Part shown: positions 54,801 through 63,466 of the stretch, piece by piece
Layout of the letters: each line of letters starts with the position of its first letter
Position numbering within the stretch: the stretch's first letter is position 1
NCBI RefSeq assembly: GCF_003007685.1
Contig: NZ_PXNN01000011.1
Location: 62,001-126,000 of the forward strand
Direction: 5' to 3'
Source of the DNA: Marinobacter halophilus
Lineage (GTDB): Bacteria > Pseudomonadota > Gammaproteobacteria > Pseudomonadales > Oleiphilaceae
DNA: 64,000 bases
Notes under the pieces: model-generated
Told to the model about the DNA's origin: nothing
Databases searched by the model: none
Seen by the model: only the letters and a program-made list of their open reading frames with translations
Position numbers and translations under genes: made by a program

Positions 54801-55592
54801 ATCCGGAGTCCGGGTCTGGGGCACGTTGGAGCCCCAGGCGATGATATAACCGGAGTTGTACCAGTCGGCAGATTCCGGAACGTCGGTCTGTTCACCCCAG
54901 GTTTGCGGGGAAGCCGGCGGCAAGTCGCAGTACCAGTCGTAGAAGCTCATGCACACGCCACCGATCAAAGACAGGTAGCGGCTGCCGGCGGCGTAGGACA
55001 CCATCGACATGGCCGGAATCGGCGAGAAACCGATGATCCGGTCCGGACCAAACTTCTTGGCAGTGTATACGTTGGAGGCCGCGATCATCTCGTTGACTTC
55101 GTCCCAGTTGGAACGCACGAAACCACCCATGCCGCGGCGAGGCTTGTACTCGGCGGTCTTCTTGGGATCTTCAACGATCGAGCCCCAGGCATCCACCGGG
55201 TCATTGAACTGAATACGGGCGGCGCGCCAGAGCTTCATCAGGCTCTTGCGCATCAGCGGGTACTTCAAGCGATTAGCACTGTACATGTACCAGGAATAGC
55301 TGGCGCCCCGGGGGCAACCACGGGGTTCATGGTTGGGCAGATCCGGGCGGGTACGCGGGTAGTCGGTTTGCTGGGTTTCCCAGGTCACCAGACCATTCTT
55401 GACGTAGATTTTCCAGCTGCAGGAGCCGGTGCAGTTCACGCCGTGGGTGGAGCGCACGATTTTGTCATGCTGCCAGCGCTGGCGGTAGCTGTCTTCCCAG
55501 TCGCGGTTGACGTCATGGGTTTCGCCGTGGCCATTGGCGAACGGCTCACGCTTCTTTTTAAAGTAACTCAGCTTGTCGATTAAATGACTCAT
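51849..55592 (-). CDS. narG: Respiratory nitrate reductase alpha subunit NarG
   Basis: A 1247-residue bis-MGD molybdoenzyme reducing nitrate to nitrite at the cytosolic face. The FS0 4Fe-4S ligands are His50, Cys54, Cys58 and Cys93, the same numbers as in E. coli NarG. SGYIIAWGSNVPQTRTPDAHF holds the Mo-binding Asp region. A vestigial Tat-like N-terminus (SYFKKKREPFA) is retained, as in other NarG proteins. ATG 55592 (MSHLIDK) follows GGAGAGAG; ATG 55607 would add five residues. It is transcribed from narK across a terminator-like hairpin. Confidence 0.97.
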   Translation of the reverse strand: MSHLIDKLSYFKKKREPFANGHGETHDVNRDWEDSYRQRWQHDKIVRSTHGVNCTGSCSWKIYVKNGLVTWETQQTDYPRTRPDLPNHEPRGCPRGASYSWYMYSANRLKYPLMRKSLMKLWRAARIQFNDPVDAWGSIVEDPKKTAEYKPRRGMGGFVRSNWDEVNEMIAASNVYTAKKFGPDRIIGFSPIPAMSMVSYAAGSRYLSLIGGVCMSFYDWYCDLPPASPQTWGEQTDVPESADWYNSGYIIAWGSNVPQTRTPDAHFFTEVRYKGTKTVAITPDYAEVSKLSDEWLNPKQGTDAALGMAMGHVILKEFHVDNPSAYFTDYVRRYTDMPYLVMLEPKDDGSYVPGRFLRASDLVDGLGEENNPEWKTIAIDENTGELTAPNGSIGYRWGQKGKWNLKQTADGKDVELQLSMVQKHDDVVDVAFPYFGGIEHEHFKHVEISDILKHKLGTRKVQLADGSEGRVVTVYDLMIANYGISRGLGDDDGATSYDEVKPYTPAWQEKITGVPAEKVIRIAREFADNANKTKGRSMIIVGAGMNHWYHMDMNYRGLINMLILCGCVGQSGGGWAHYVGQEKLRPQTGWQPLAFGLDWQRPPRHMNSTSFFYAHSGQWRYEKLGVDEILSPLADKSKFGGSLIDYNVRAERMGWLPSAPQLNRNPLGIAAEAEKAGLDVSDYVAKSLKEGSLAFASEDPEAPENCPRNLFIWRSNLLGSSGKGHEYMLKYLLGTKNGLQGKDLGHEGGVKPQEVKWHDEAPEGKLDLLVTLDFRMSTTCLYSDIVLPTATWYEKNDLNTSDMHPFIHPLTAATDPAWEARSDWDIYKGIAKSFSKASEGHLGVEKDVVTLPLLHDAPAELGQPFDVKDWKKGECDLIPGKTAPSFITVERDYPNTYARFTSLGPLLEKLGNGGKGINWDTKKEVSFLKELNYTHLDGANAGRPKIESAIDAAEVILTLAPETNGQVAVKAWAALSEKTGLDHTHLAKNKEEEKIRFRDIVAQPRKIISSPTWSGLEDEHVSYNAGYTNVHELIPWRTLTGRQQFYQDHVWMRAFGESLLVYRPPINTKAVAPMLGKKPNGNPEKALNFLTPHQKWGIHSTYSDNLMMLTLSRGGPIIWLSEDDAKEIGVEDNDWIEVFNSNGSIAARAVVSQRVMPGMVMMYHAQERNVNVPGSEITGTRGGIHNSVTRICPKPTHMIGGYAQYSYGFNYYGTVGSNRDEFVVVRKMKNVDWLDGEGNDTVQEAVK

Positions 55593-55667
55593 GGTCTCTC
55601 TCTCCATCAACCCGTTTGCCGGATCGCTGTTCCGATGTAGCTCCGATTTGAGACCATTGTGTGGGAG

Positions 55668-55691
55668 AAAAACCCTGAAATCTGCAGGGTT
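55668..55691 (-). terminator. Terminator-like hairpin between narK and narG
   Basis: On the minus strand AACCCTG-CAGATTT-CAGGGTT forms a 7-bp stem followed directly by TTTTTC (run at 55668-55672), a standard rho-independent shape. It lies between the narK stop and narG start, so it may lower, but not stop, transcription into narGHJI. Confidence 0.6.
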
Positions 55692-55711
55692 ACTACCAGA
55701 TAACCCGGCTG

Positions 55712-55727
55712 TACCACCCTATGGGTA
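55712..55727. promoter_or_regulatory. Possible NarL 7-2-7 site near narK end
   Basis: TACCACC-CT-ATGGGTA has one perfect heptamer (TACCCAT on the minus strand, consensus TACYYMT) and one degenerate partner with the 2-base spacing of NarL sites. It overlaps the narK stop and lies about 120 bp upstream of narG. Confidence 0.3.
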
Positions 55728-57002
55728 CTGCGCTCGTATCCCCGGATAGAGAAGTCTTTTTCGCTCCTGCCGGCGGGCGTCACGTGCAAACATAATGAGG
55801 CTGGCGCTGAGTAGCACAAACAGAATCATGAACACCGCCGTCCGTACCCCGAGCCACTGGTTTACGGCCCCAAACAGCACCGGCAAAACGAACGCGATAG
55901 AACAGGCAATCACCAGCAACAGCCCCGCAAACAAAGCGGCTTCGCCACGATTGGCCAGTATGACCATGCGCTGCAGACTGCCCATGGCGCAGCCCATGGC
56001 GACCCCCAGAACCACAATAAAGCTGCGTTCAACGGCAAGCGGCAGTGCAAACTCAATGATGATCGTGGTTTCAACGCCACGAATGAACAGTGTCATCGGG
56101 GGGTAGGAGAGCATGGCAAGTGCGAGCAGGCACAGCGCCAACGATCGACTGGCCACCCAGGAGCTGCCAAAGCGGTCGGAAAGCGCCCCACCCGAAATTT
56201 GGGCCAGCGCACCAGGGATCACAAACCACTGGGCCATTCTGGCCCCGGCATCAAGTTGCAGTTGGAACTGGGCTGACAGGAAGTCCGGGAGCCATAATGC
56301 CAACGCAAAAAAGCTGCCCGCCACGACGCCGAAATAGACACTCAGATGAAAAGACCGGCCCCTGCGAAGTAAGGTGACAACCCTTGCGAGTGAAATGTCC
56401 GTCGCCCTATCGTCACTTAGCACATCCGGATCCGTTAGCATCAGCAGCAACGCAATCACCAACAAAATCACGATCAGGTACGCCAAGGGAACGCCCTGCC
56501 AGGCGAAGGCATTGTGGAACAGCGGCACCAGATAATAGGTGAAGCCAGCACCCGTGACTCCAGCCCCAAATACCCCCAACACCAAGCCCAGCCGCTTGAC
56601 GTCACAGTGACTGACCACAAACTGCAAGCCCGCACTGTAAAAGCCCCCGGCCAGACCAAGCCCGCCGGCAACAATCAGATAGCCATAAAAACTGCTTACT
56701 CCCAACAGCAATGCCATGCACACCGCCAACCCCGAAAGGCACCAGAGCATGATCGAGCGGGCACCATATCGTTGGGCAGCAAGCCCGGCGGGTATCGCCA
56801 GTAACGCACTGACCGCCATCGGCATGGCCAGCAATACCCCAAACTGGAGATCAGACAGCGCCAACTCGGTTCGCAGATGCACACCGGCAACGGCAAACAG
56901 GGTCCAGCAGCCAGCGGCGATGACAAAACCGGTCACCGCCAGCGGTATCACCACCGCCAGCGAATCCAGTGTGTCGTCGTCCTGTTGTGCCTGCTGCTCC
57001 AT
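55719..57002 (-). CDS. narK: NarK-type nitrate/nitrite transporter (MFS)
   Basis: A 427-residue major facilitator protein with about 12 helices. Position upstream of narG and MFS features such as GVLLAMPMAVSALLAIPAGL and LGLVLGVFGAGVTGAGFTYY fit the NarK family, which moves nitrate in and nitrite out. Only one narK is present, whereas pseudomonads often have two. ATG 57002 (MEQQAQQ) has GCGGAGCAACGG upstream; a TTG at 57023 would add seven residues. An FNR-type box lies 89 bp upstream. Confidence 0.88.
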   Translation of the reverse strand: MEQQAQQDDDTLDSLAVVIPLAVTGFVIAAGCWTLFAVAGVHLRTELALSDLQFGVLLAMPMAVSALLAIPAGLAAQRYGARSIMLWCLSGLAVCMALLLGVSSFYGYLIVAGGLGLAGGFYSAGLQFVVSHCDVKRLGLVLGVFGAGVTGAGFTYYLVPLFHNAFAWQGVPLAYLIVILLVIALLLMLTDPDVLSDDRATDISLARVVTLLRRGRSFHLSVYFGVVAGSFFALALWLPDFLSAQFQLQLDAGARMAQWFVIPGALAQISGGALSDRFGSSWVASRSLALCLLALAMLSYPPMTLFIRGVETTIIIEFALPLAVERSFIVVLGVAMGCAMGSLQRMVILANRGEAALFAGLLLVIACSIAFVLPVLFGAVNQWLGVRTAVFMILFVLLSASLIMFARDARRQERKRLLYPGIRAQYP

Positions 57003-57090
57003 GCCGTTGCTCCGCAAAACCAACTTTCAGTTTCATCTTTTGCCCATAAAAGGGTCAAAGGCTATGATGGCGTATTAACCATTGGGGTAA

Positions 57091-57104
57091 TTGACTATCC
57101 TCAA
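57091..57104. promoter_or_regulatory. FNR/Dnr-type box upstream of narK
   Basis: TTGAC-TATC-CTCAA keeps TTGA and TCAA with the right 6-base gap. On the minus strand CATCAT (57064-57069) starts 21 bases past it, the class II spacing, and TACCCCA (a 6/7 NarL heptamer) lies between. This would be the main promoter of narKGHJI-ppiC. Confidence 0.65.
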
Positions 57105-57187
57105 GGAGGTAGTATCACGCAGGCCATGGCGCCATAATTCAGCGATCCAGGCCGCGCCTCCAGCAAACACCGGGCAGAACGTATTTC

Positions 57188-59044
57188 ATGAGATCCAGAA
57201 GTCCTCTCGTTAACCGGCTTGCCGTTGTCATCGGTGCAATCGTGTTGACCGCGATTGTCAGCATGTCGACCACCTTGGCGGTGTCCAACAGCATCGAAGG
57301 AAATGCCACTGCCATCAATCTGGCGGGTGCCTTGCGCATGGGAGCATTCCAACTGATCGCTCGCTCCGCCACCGATGATTTCCAGGATGGGCCGGCGGCG
57401 ATTCGTGAACGCATCAACGAATATCAGAATCGCCTTCAGGACCGAGCCATACTCCGGTCCGTGCCCGATACAGCCGATCACCCTTTAGCGCTTCAATACA
57501 AACTGGTGTTGACCACTTGGGAAAGCGAGCTTCGAACTGCCCTGGAGCAACACGAAGTCGGCAGCCCCATCACCACCGCCATGGTGGTGGCGGTTGAGGA
57601 TTACATCGCGGAAGTAGACTCTTTGGTAAGCATGCTGGAGCAGCGCACCGAAGCGCGCATCGACCTGCTACACTTGATTCAGGTCATCAGCATGGTGTTC
57701 TCGATCCTGATCGTTATTGCGTTGTTCTTTGATCTGAAAAATCGCGTGCTCCGCCCACTGCGCAAGCTGGTCAGTATCGCCAATTCGGTCAGTGACCAGG
57801 ACTTCTCTCACAAAGCCAACCTGAAAGGTTCGGACGAGTTGTCGCAACTGGGCCTGGCGTTTGACCAGATGACCAGTGAGCTGGCCCTGACCTACTATGA
57901 GCTTGAGAGCAAGGCACGCGAGAAAACCGAGGAGCTGGAGATCAGCCACCAGGCGCTGCAAGTGATGCACTCCGCCAGCCGCAGTCTGTTTGCCAATCAC
58001 GACCTGTGCAGCGGCGCCATCCCCATGCTGCAGGAGCTGGAGCAGTTGCTTGGCATTGGTCCCATCCGGCTGTTTCTGCATGACAAGGAATCCGCCGAGC
58101 CGGTGGAAGCGATTACCACCGCAACCGATAAACGCCCTTTCTACTGCCGCGACCACCACTGCAATGCCTGCCTGGTAACTCCCGAGGTTTTTGATGAGAT
58201 GCCGCTGGAGAATAACGACGGCCGCCGTTTATTATTGCCTATTCGCACACCAGGGCAGCTACTGGGTACTCTGGAGGTCTGGTATCCCGCAGACAAAGGC
58301 TTGTCGGCCACCGCGCGCCGCTTGCTGGAAACCCTGACCGACCAGCTCGCCACCGCTATTTTCCTTGAGCGGCAGATTACCGAAGAGCAGCAGCTGACCC
58401 TGGCAGAGGAGCGCACCGTGATTGCCCGGGAATTACACGATTCGCTGGCGCAATCGCTGTCGTATCTCAAGATGCAGGTAACCCGCTTGCGCCGCCTGAA
58501 CATCACCGGTGATCAAAAGCCCACCCATGATAATATTCTGGAAGAGCTGAGCACCGGCCTTAACAGCGCCTACCGTCAGTTACGGGAACTGCTGGCCACT
58601 TTCCGCTTGAAGCTGGACACACCTGACCTGGCCACCGCGCTGCGCAAAACCATTGATGAGTTCTCCGAAAGGCTGGGCAGGCCGGTCGAGTTCGAGTACA
58701 ACCTGCCGCCACAAACCCTGTCGCCCAATGAAGAAATTCACACCCTGCAGATTGTTCGTGAAGGACTAGCCAATGCGGTCAAACATGCCGATGCCACGGA
58801 CATTTCCGTCAAGGTGCTGTTCGAGTCGCCCCAGGTTCGGGCCAGCATCCGCGATAATGGCAAAGGCCTGCCTGGCGGCGGCCAGCCTCTGAATCACTAC
58901 GGTCTGGTGATCATGCAGGACCGCGCCCGCACTCTGGGCGGCAAGGTTCAGGTCCAGAACCGAGACGAAGGCGGCGTAGAAGTCGAATTAACATTTGTGC
59001 CCAAAAGCCGTAATCTGATTCCGTCTGAATCTGCAACGGCCTGA
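57188..59044 (+). CDS. narX: Nitrate/nitrite sensor histidine kinase NarX
   Basis: A 618-residue inner-membrane sensor. Helix 1 is at about 10-32, followed by the periplasmic P-box ATAINLAGALRMGAFQL (40-56) that binds nitrate, a four-helix sensor, helix 2 at about 165-183, a HAMP domain, a GAF-like region with a Cys cluster (Cys320, Cys325, Cys328) and a HisKA_3 kinase with His417 in ARELHDSLAQ. It phosphorylates NarL, encoded 30 bp downstream. Divergent from narK. Confidence 0.96.
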   Translation: MRSRSPLVNRLAVVIGAIVLTAIVSMSTTLAVSNSIEGNATAINLAGALRMGAFQLIARSATDDFQDGPAAIRERINEYQNRLQDRAILRSVPDTADHPLALQYKLVLTTWESELRTALEQHEVGSPITTAMVVAVEDYIAEVDSLVSMLEQRTEARIDLLHLIQVISMVFSILIVIALFFDLKNRVLRPLRKLVSIANSVSDQDFSHKANLKGSDELSQLGLAFDQMTSELALTYYELESKAREKTEELEISHQALQVMHSASRSLFANHDLCSGAIPMLQELEQLLGIGPIRLFLHDKESAEPVEAITTATDKRPFYCRDHHCNACLVTPEVFDEMPLENNDGRRLLLPIRTPGQLLGTLEVWYPADKGLSATARRLLETLTDQLATAIFLERQITEEQQLTLAEERTVIARELHDSLAQSLSYLKMQVTRLRRLNITGDQKPTHDNILEELSTGLNSAYRQLRELLATFRLKLDTPDLATALRKTIDEFSERLGRPVEFEYNLPPQTLSPNEEIHTLQIVREGLANAVKHADATDISVKVLFESPQVRASIRDNGKGLPGGGQPLNHYGLVIMQDRARTLGGKVQVQNRDEGGVEVELTFVPKSRNLIPSESATA

Positions 59045-59074
59045 ACCGCAATCCGATATCAAATGAGAGAAACC

Positions 59075-59734
59075 ATGGCTGAAACACCCGCAAGCATACT
59101 GCTGATAGACGATCACCCCTTGCTGCGACAGGGCATCAAGCAGTTGATTGGTATGGAAGACGACATGGCCGTGATCGGCGAGGCGAGCAACGCCGCCGAT
59201 GGCATCAAGCTGGCGCTTGAAACCGAGCCAGACCTGATCCTTATGGACTTGAACATGCCGGAAATGGACGGCATCGAGGCCCTGAAGAAGTTGCGTGAGC
59301 ACAATGTCAGCTCTCGCATCATCATGTTCACGGTATCCGATCAGGAAGACGATGTGGTCGCCGCGCTGCGCGCCGGTGCCGATGGCTACCTGCTGAAAGA
59401 CATGGAACCGGAAGACATGATCGCCCAGCTGCACCAGGCCGCCGTTGGCAAGCTGGTGATCAGTGACCGGCTGACCACCCTGCTGGCTCAGGCCCTGCGA
59501 TCCAATAAACCACAGCAGGCCGCGCGCCCGGATTTCGACAGCCTGACACCACGGGAAAAAGACATCCTGAAACTGATTGCCGAAGGCCTGTCCAACAAGA
59601 TGATCGGCCGCAAGCTGGACATCAGCGACGGCACGGTAAAAGTTCACGTCAAACACCTGCTGAAAAAACTGAACCTGCGCTCCCGGGTAGAGGTTGCCGT
59701 GTGGGCAGTAGAAGAAGGCCTGCACCGGAGCTGA
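59075..59734 (+). CDS. narL: Nitrate/nitrite response regulator NarL
   Basis: A 219-residue response regulator. The receiver has Asp58 as phosphorylation site in [13 protein letters not shown], and [19 protein letters not shown] is very close to E. coli NarL. The LuxR-type helix-turn-helix is [20 protein letters not shown] and following residues. ATG 59075 has GAGAG just upstream; the ATG at 59063 would add four residues. It probably activates narK-narG and adjusts other genes in response to nitrate. Confidence 0.96.
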   Translation: MAETPASILLIDDHPLLRQGIKQLIGMEDDMAVIGEASNAADGIKLALETEPDLILMDLNMPEMDGIEALKKLREHNVSSRIIMFTVSDQEDDVVAALRAGADGYLLKDMEPEDMIAQLHQAAVGKLVISDRLTTLLAQALRSNKPQQAARPDFDSLTPREKDILKLIAEGLSNKMIGRKLDISDGTVKVHVKHLLKKLNLRSRVEVAVWAVEEGLHRS

Positions 59735-59764
59735 GTAATATCAAATCACCCCCGCTGAATTTGT

Positions 59765-59800
59765 TTTACTCTGGGCCGGTTGCTAACCGCCCGGAGTAAA
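59765..59800 (+). terminator. Hairpin between narL and ubiT covering the ubiT ribosome site
   Basis: TTTACTCTGGGC (59765-59776) pairs with GCCCGGAGTAAA (59789-59800) over 12 bp with one G-U pair, with a smaller GGTT/AACC stem inside. The GGAG before GTG 59803 lies within the right arm. It could end the narXL transcript or control ubiT translation. Confidence 0.5.
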
Positions 59801-59802
59801 CA

Positions 59803-60294
59803 GTGAACCTTCCATTCCCTCCCATTGCCTCGTTGCACAGCCCGCTGTTGGAACAATCTCTGGAGGTGGCCAGGCAATACATGCCCTCCCCAGCACCCAT
59901 ACTGGCGGCCATAGATCGCCAGGTGCCTATGCCGCTCAAGCAATTAGTCGCCGAAGCGCCGCTGAACCGACTGTTTGCCAAAGCGATCGCAGAGGGCGAA
60001 TTCGACGATTTCGAAGGCCGCCGAGTCCGTCTGGAAATCAACGGTGGCCAGCCGGGCGCAACCATCGGCTTCTGGGCCGGGCGGCTAAGGGTCGTTGATG
60101 GCCCCGGCGAAGCCACCATCCGGGGCTCATTGATCGCGTTCAAAACCCTGGCCGAGCGCCGGCAAGACCCGGACCAGCTGTTCTTCCAGCGCCGCTTGAT
60201 TATTGAAGGCGACACCGAACTTGGGTTGGGGCTGAAAAATCTGCTGGATAGCCTGGAGTGGGACCTGTCACCCCGGCGCGTGCTGTTTCCCTAA
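59803..60294 (+). CDS. ubiT: Anaerobic ubiquinone biosynthesis accessory factor UbiT (SCP2 domain)
   Basis: A 163-residue protein with an SCP2-type lipid-binding domain. The end, RRQDPDQLFFQRRLIIEGDT followed by ELGLGLKNLLDSLE, is nearly identical to E. coli UbiT (YhbT), which is needed for O2-independent ubiquinone synthesis and thus for denitrification in pseudomonads. ubiU and ubiV are not in the window. The frame starts at GTG 59803; ATG 59881 (after GGAGG at 59862) gives 137 residues and aligns acceptably too, so the start is open. Confidence 0.88.
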   Translation: MNLPFPPIASLHSPLLEQSLEVARQYMPSPAPILAAIDRQVPMPLKQLVAEAPLNRLFAKAIAEGEFDDFEGRRVRLEINGGQPGATIGFWAGRLRVVDGPGEATIRGSLIAFKTLAERRQDPDQLFFQRRLIIEGDTELGLGLKNLLDSLEWDLSPRRVLFP

Positions 60295-60325
60295 CCGACA
60301 GTGCCGGCCGAAATTGGCTGGATAC

Positions 60326-61363
60326 TCAGTCAATAACCTGAATCCAGGCCTCACCTGAACGACGTTCCTGCAACTGGCCGAACGGATGGAGTGCCAGCCC
60401 GTGTTCCCTGGCCTTGCTCTCAAAACCGACCCGACCCTGCTCGGCCACACAGACCAGCAGGCCACCACTGGTCTGAGGATCGCAAAGCAGTGCCTTGTCC
60501 TGTTCGGTCAGGCCCTCAAAGTTGCCAGCCAACGATGCGGCATTCCGATGGGTGCCACCGGGAATACAGTCCGAATCAATATACTGAGCGAGGTTCGATA
60601 GCTGCGGCACTGAGTGGCGGTTAATGATGGCGCCAACTCCACTGCCGTGGCAAACCTCCAGCAAATGGCCAGCGAGACCAAAGCCGGTAACATCCGTCAT
60701 GGCATGCACGCCGTCCACGGAAGCAAAGACCTCACCCACTTTATTGAGGGTGCACATGGTTTCGACAGCGACCGCCAGATCAGTCTCGTCAATTTGTCGT
60801 TTTTTCAGCGCGCTGGTCAGTATTCCTACACCAAGCGGCTTGGTAAGGTACAGCAAGTCGCCGGGCCTGGCGCTGTCGTTACGGACGATACGGTCTACCG
60901 GCACCTGACCGGTAACGGCCAGCCCGAAAATCGGTTCCGGTGAGTCAATGCTGTGACCCCCTGCCAGTGCTATTCCGGCATCGGCACAGACCGCTCGGCC
61001 ACCTTCAATCACCCGGGCGGCGATCTCCGGTGCCAGCTGGTTTACCGGCCAGCCGAGTATCGCGATGGCCATCAATGGCTTGCCACCCATGGCATAGACA
61101 TCACTGATGGCGTTTGCAGCTGCAATCCGGCCAAAGTCATAGGCGTCATCCACTACCGGCATGAAGAAATCCGTGGTGCTGATAATCCCCACGCCATTGC
61201 CGACATCGATGACGGCCGCATCATCCCGGCTGGCGTTGCCGACCAGAAGCCGCGGATCGTGATAGTCAGGAATCGTCGTGTGAAGAATACGGTCTAGGAC
61301 GTCCGGCGCAATTTTACAGCCGCACCCGGCTCCGTGACTGAACTCGGTAAGTCGCGTTAACAA
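60326..61363 (-). CDS. selD: Selenide, water dikinase SelD
   Basis: A 345-residue enzyme making selenophosphate from selenide and [11 protein letters not shown] puts the catalytic Cys at 14 (E. coli Cys17) and the essential Lys at 17; this is the Cys, not Sec, form. [20 protein letters not shown] and [13 protein letters not shown] are conserved ATP and Mg sites. The apparent start is TTG 61363 behind GAGAGGATC. No selA, selB or mnmH is adjacent. It converges on ubiT with a 31-bp gap. Confidence 0.95.
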   Translation of the reverse strand: MLTRLTEFSHGAGCGCKIAPDVLDRILHTTIPDYHDPRLLVGNASRDDAAVIDVGNGVGIISTTDFFMPVVDDAYDFGRIAAANAISDVYAMGGKPLMAIAILGWPVNQLAPEIAARVIEGGRAVCADAGIALAGGHSIDSPEPIFGLAVTGQVPVDRIVRNDSARPGDLLYLTKPLGVGILTSALKKRQIDETDLAVAVETMCTLNKVGEVFASVDGVHAMTDVTGFGLAGHLLEVCHGSGVGAIINRHSVPQLSNLAQYIDSDCIPGGTHRNAASLAGNFEGLTEQDKALLCDPQTSGGLLVCVAEQGRVGFESKAREHGLALHPFGQLQERRSGEAWIQVID

Positions 61364-61403
61364 AGCGGGATCCTCTCGTAACTGCGTTTATAAAAGGCGG
61401 CGT

Positions 61404-63395
61404 TCAGGCCTCGGTCCATTGAGGAAACGGTTTCCAGTGGGCCAGCCAATCGGCCAGTTTTTCTTCGGTCAGTGGTGGTGATATCGCATAGCCTTGGGCT
61501 AATTCACAGCCCAGGTTGAGCAGTATTTCGCCCTGCTCGACGGTTTCGACGCCCTCGGCAATCAACTCTCTATCAAAAGCCCCTGACAAGCCGATGATTC
61601 CCTTCAGGATCGATAGATTCTCATTGGTATCGCCCGCACCGCTTACAAACTCACGATCTATCTTGAGGGTATCCACCGGCAACCGCTTAAGGTAAGACAG
61701 TGACGAATACCCGGTGCCAAAATCATCCAGAGAAAACGTCACCCCGAGCCGTTTGCAATCCACAAGGATGCTCACAACTCTCTCAAGCTCCCCCAGGGTT
61801 GCTGTTTCCAGTATTTCAAGATCGAGGCGTTCAGGCTTCTGGTCAGGAAACTCTGCCAGCACCCCGCCTAGTCGCTCAACAAATCCCGGCGCCAGCAATT
61901 GAATGGCCGGGACATTCACACTTATGTTCAGATGAATTCCCCGACGATCCCAAGCTTTCATTTGTGTCAGCGCCTCGAGCAATACCCACTCGCCCAACTC
62001 AATCATCACAGGGTGGCATTCAATCGCTGGCAGAAAATCAGCGGGCGGCAAAAACCCTTTATCCGGATGCTGCCAGCGAATCAGGGCCTCAACCCCTCTT
62101 AGCTTGCCGCTCCTCAGGTTTACCTTGGGCTGGTAAAAAAGCCTGAATTGCCTGTTTTCGAGACCTTTCCGGATATCTGACAACAGTAATTGGAGTGATC
62201 TGTAGGCTCTTTTTTCCTCCGCACACAGGAAAAGCCAACTTCCCTTGTGCTCCTGCTTGGCCTGAAAGAGCGTATGGTCCGCTTGGCGTAAAAGTGTATC
62301 TGCGTCTTCAATCGTGGCGCCTATGTCCTTACTCGGGAAAAGTACGATACCCGCGGAAAATGAGACGAATGCCGAGCCCCCACCCAGATCGAAAGGCTGC
62401 CTGCCCGTCAGTTGAAGAGCCTGAAGTCTGGAATCCACCTGGTTGGCATCCGGCAGAAGAAGCGCAAATTCGTCTCCCCCAAGCCGGGCGAGGGCAGCAT
62501 CGAGAGGTAGGGCATCCAACCAGCGGCGAGCCAGTAATCCGAGCATGCGGTCGGCCGCCGCCTCTCCGAAAGCCGCGTTGACCTCATGAAAGTTGTCCAG
62601 GTCGATAGAAATCAACGCGGCCGAATCACTCTCCAGATCGTCGCGATCGAGCATCTCCCGAATGAATCGGGTAATGCCATTTCGATTCCACAAACCGGTG
62701 AGAGGGTCTGCGTAAGCCAGAAATTCCACCTGTTTTTGATGATCGTTTGCCTGGTCCTCCAGAGCCTGGCTGAAGCGCTCACTCTGCAGGCGCAGCAATT
62801 GCTCCTCCGCTTTGTGTCTGGCCATTTTTTCCCGCATAAGCTGAATAGCACTGGCGGAAAGCTTCCCGTAAATCTCCAACAATGCGGTTACCAATACGGA
62901 TACGGACCCACTGAGTTCAGAGTCCACCTGGTCTCTGGCCTCTTTTACAGGTTTGCCTGCCTTCGAGGCTCTTATGGTCAGGGCCATACGCCGGTCTGAT
63001 TCAAGAATGTGGAAGGCCAGCCAGCGAGTCAGATAATCAAACAGTTCCGCCAGGACGTCTTCCTGCGGCTCTTTACTATGGCGAAGCATCTGGACCCGAG
63101 CGAAAAACATCTGGTGCGAATCGTGGTGGCTTTGGACCATTTCCGATTTGCCCAGCGCTTCCTCCCAGACACGCTCTTCATATTTGAAATGATAGGAGGC
63201 ATAAGCGAGAAGCTCATCAAACAGATGTGAACTATCCAGATCCGAGTTGCTGGAAGCAAAATGCCACGCCAGACGATTCAGAATTTTGACAAGAACTTGG
63301 TGCTGCTTGTCAATGTCTTCCAGTCCGGTTTCAAAGTTACGGTTCCACGGGAAAATTTCGAAGACATCCGACTCTTTCGCCCGGTGTTTGGTCAC
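61404..63395 (-). CDS. Hemerythrin-GGDEF-EAL cyclic-di-GMP signalling protein
   Basis: A 663-residue cytosolic protein starting at GTG 63395. Residues about 10-140 form a bacteriohemerythrin domain with a di-iron ligand set (His32, His69, Glu73, His90/91/94, His129), able to bind O2 or NO in relatives. Residues 220-385 are a GGDEF domain with intact GGDEF (306-310) but no RxxD inhibitory site. Residues 405-655 are an EAL domain with EALIRW (436-441) and DDFGTGYSSLSYLKRL. Both enzyme domains look active. It would link oxygen or NO levels to biofilm behaviour. selD is 40 bp downstream. Confidence 0.93.
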   Translation of the reverse strand: MTKHRAKESDVFEIFPWNRNFETGLEDIDKQHQVLVKILNRLAWHFASSNSDLDSSHLFDELLAYASYHFKYEERVWEEALGKSEMVQSHHDSHQMFFARVQMLRHSKEPQEDVLAELFDYLTRWLAFHILESDRRMALTIRASKAGKPVKEARDQVDSELSGSVSVLVTALLEIYGKLSASAIQLMREKMARHKAEEQLLRLQSERFSQALEDQANDHQKQVEFLAYADPLTGLWNRNGITRFIREMLDRDDLESDSAALISIDLDNFHEVNAAFGEAAADRMLGLLARRWLDALPLDAALARLGGDEFALLLPDANQVDSRLQALQLTGRQPFDLGGGSAFVSFSAGIVLFPSKDIGATIEDADTLLRQADHTLFQAKQEHKGSWLFLCAEEKRAYRSLQLLLSDIRKGLENRQFRLFYQPKVNLRSGKLRGVEALIRWQHPDKGFLPPADFLPAIECHPVMIELGEWVLLEALTQMKAWDRRGIHLNISVNVPAIQLLAPGFVERLGGVLAEFPDQKPERLDLEILETATLGELERVVSILVDCKRLGVTFSLDDFGTGYSSLSYLKRLPVDTLKIDREFVSGAGDTNENLSILKGIIGLSGAFDRELIAEGVETVEQGEILLNLGCELAQGYAISPPLTEEKLADWLAHWKPFPQWTEA

Positions 63396-63466
63396 GTTGC
63401 TCGGACTCCAGTGTGAAAAGACAACTATTACCAGTGCAGCCCTAATTGTCCTATGAGATCCGTCAA

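Noticed and set aside
53319..55583. A 754-codon open frame on the plus strand opposite narG
   Set aside because: It is antisense to narG, has no family resemblance and an odd composition. Long antisense frames are common in GC-rich genes with biased third positions.
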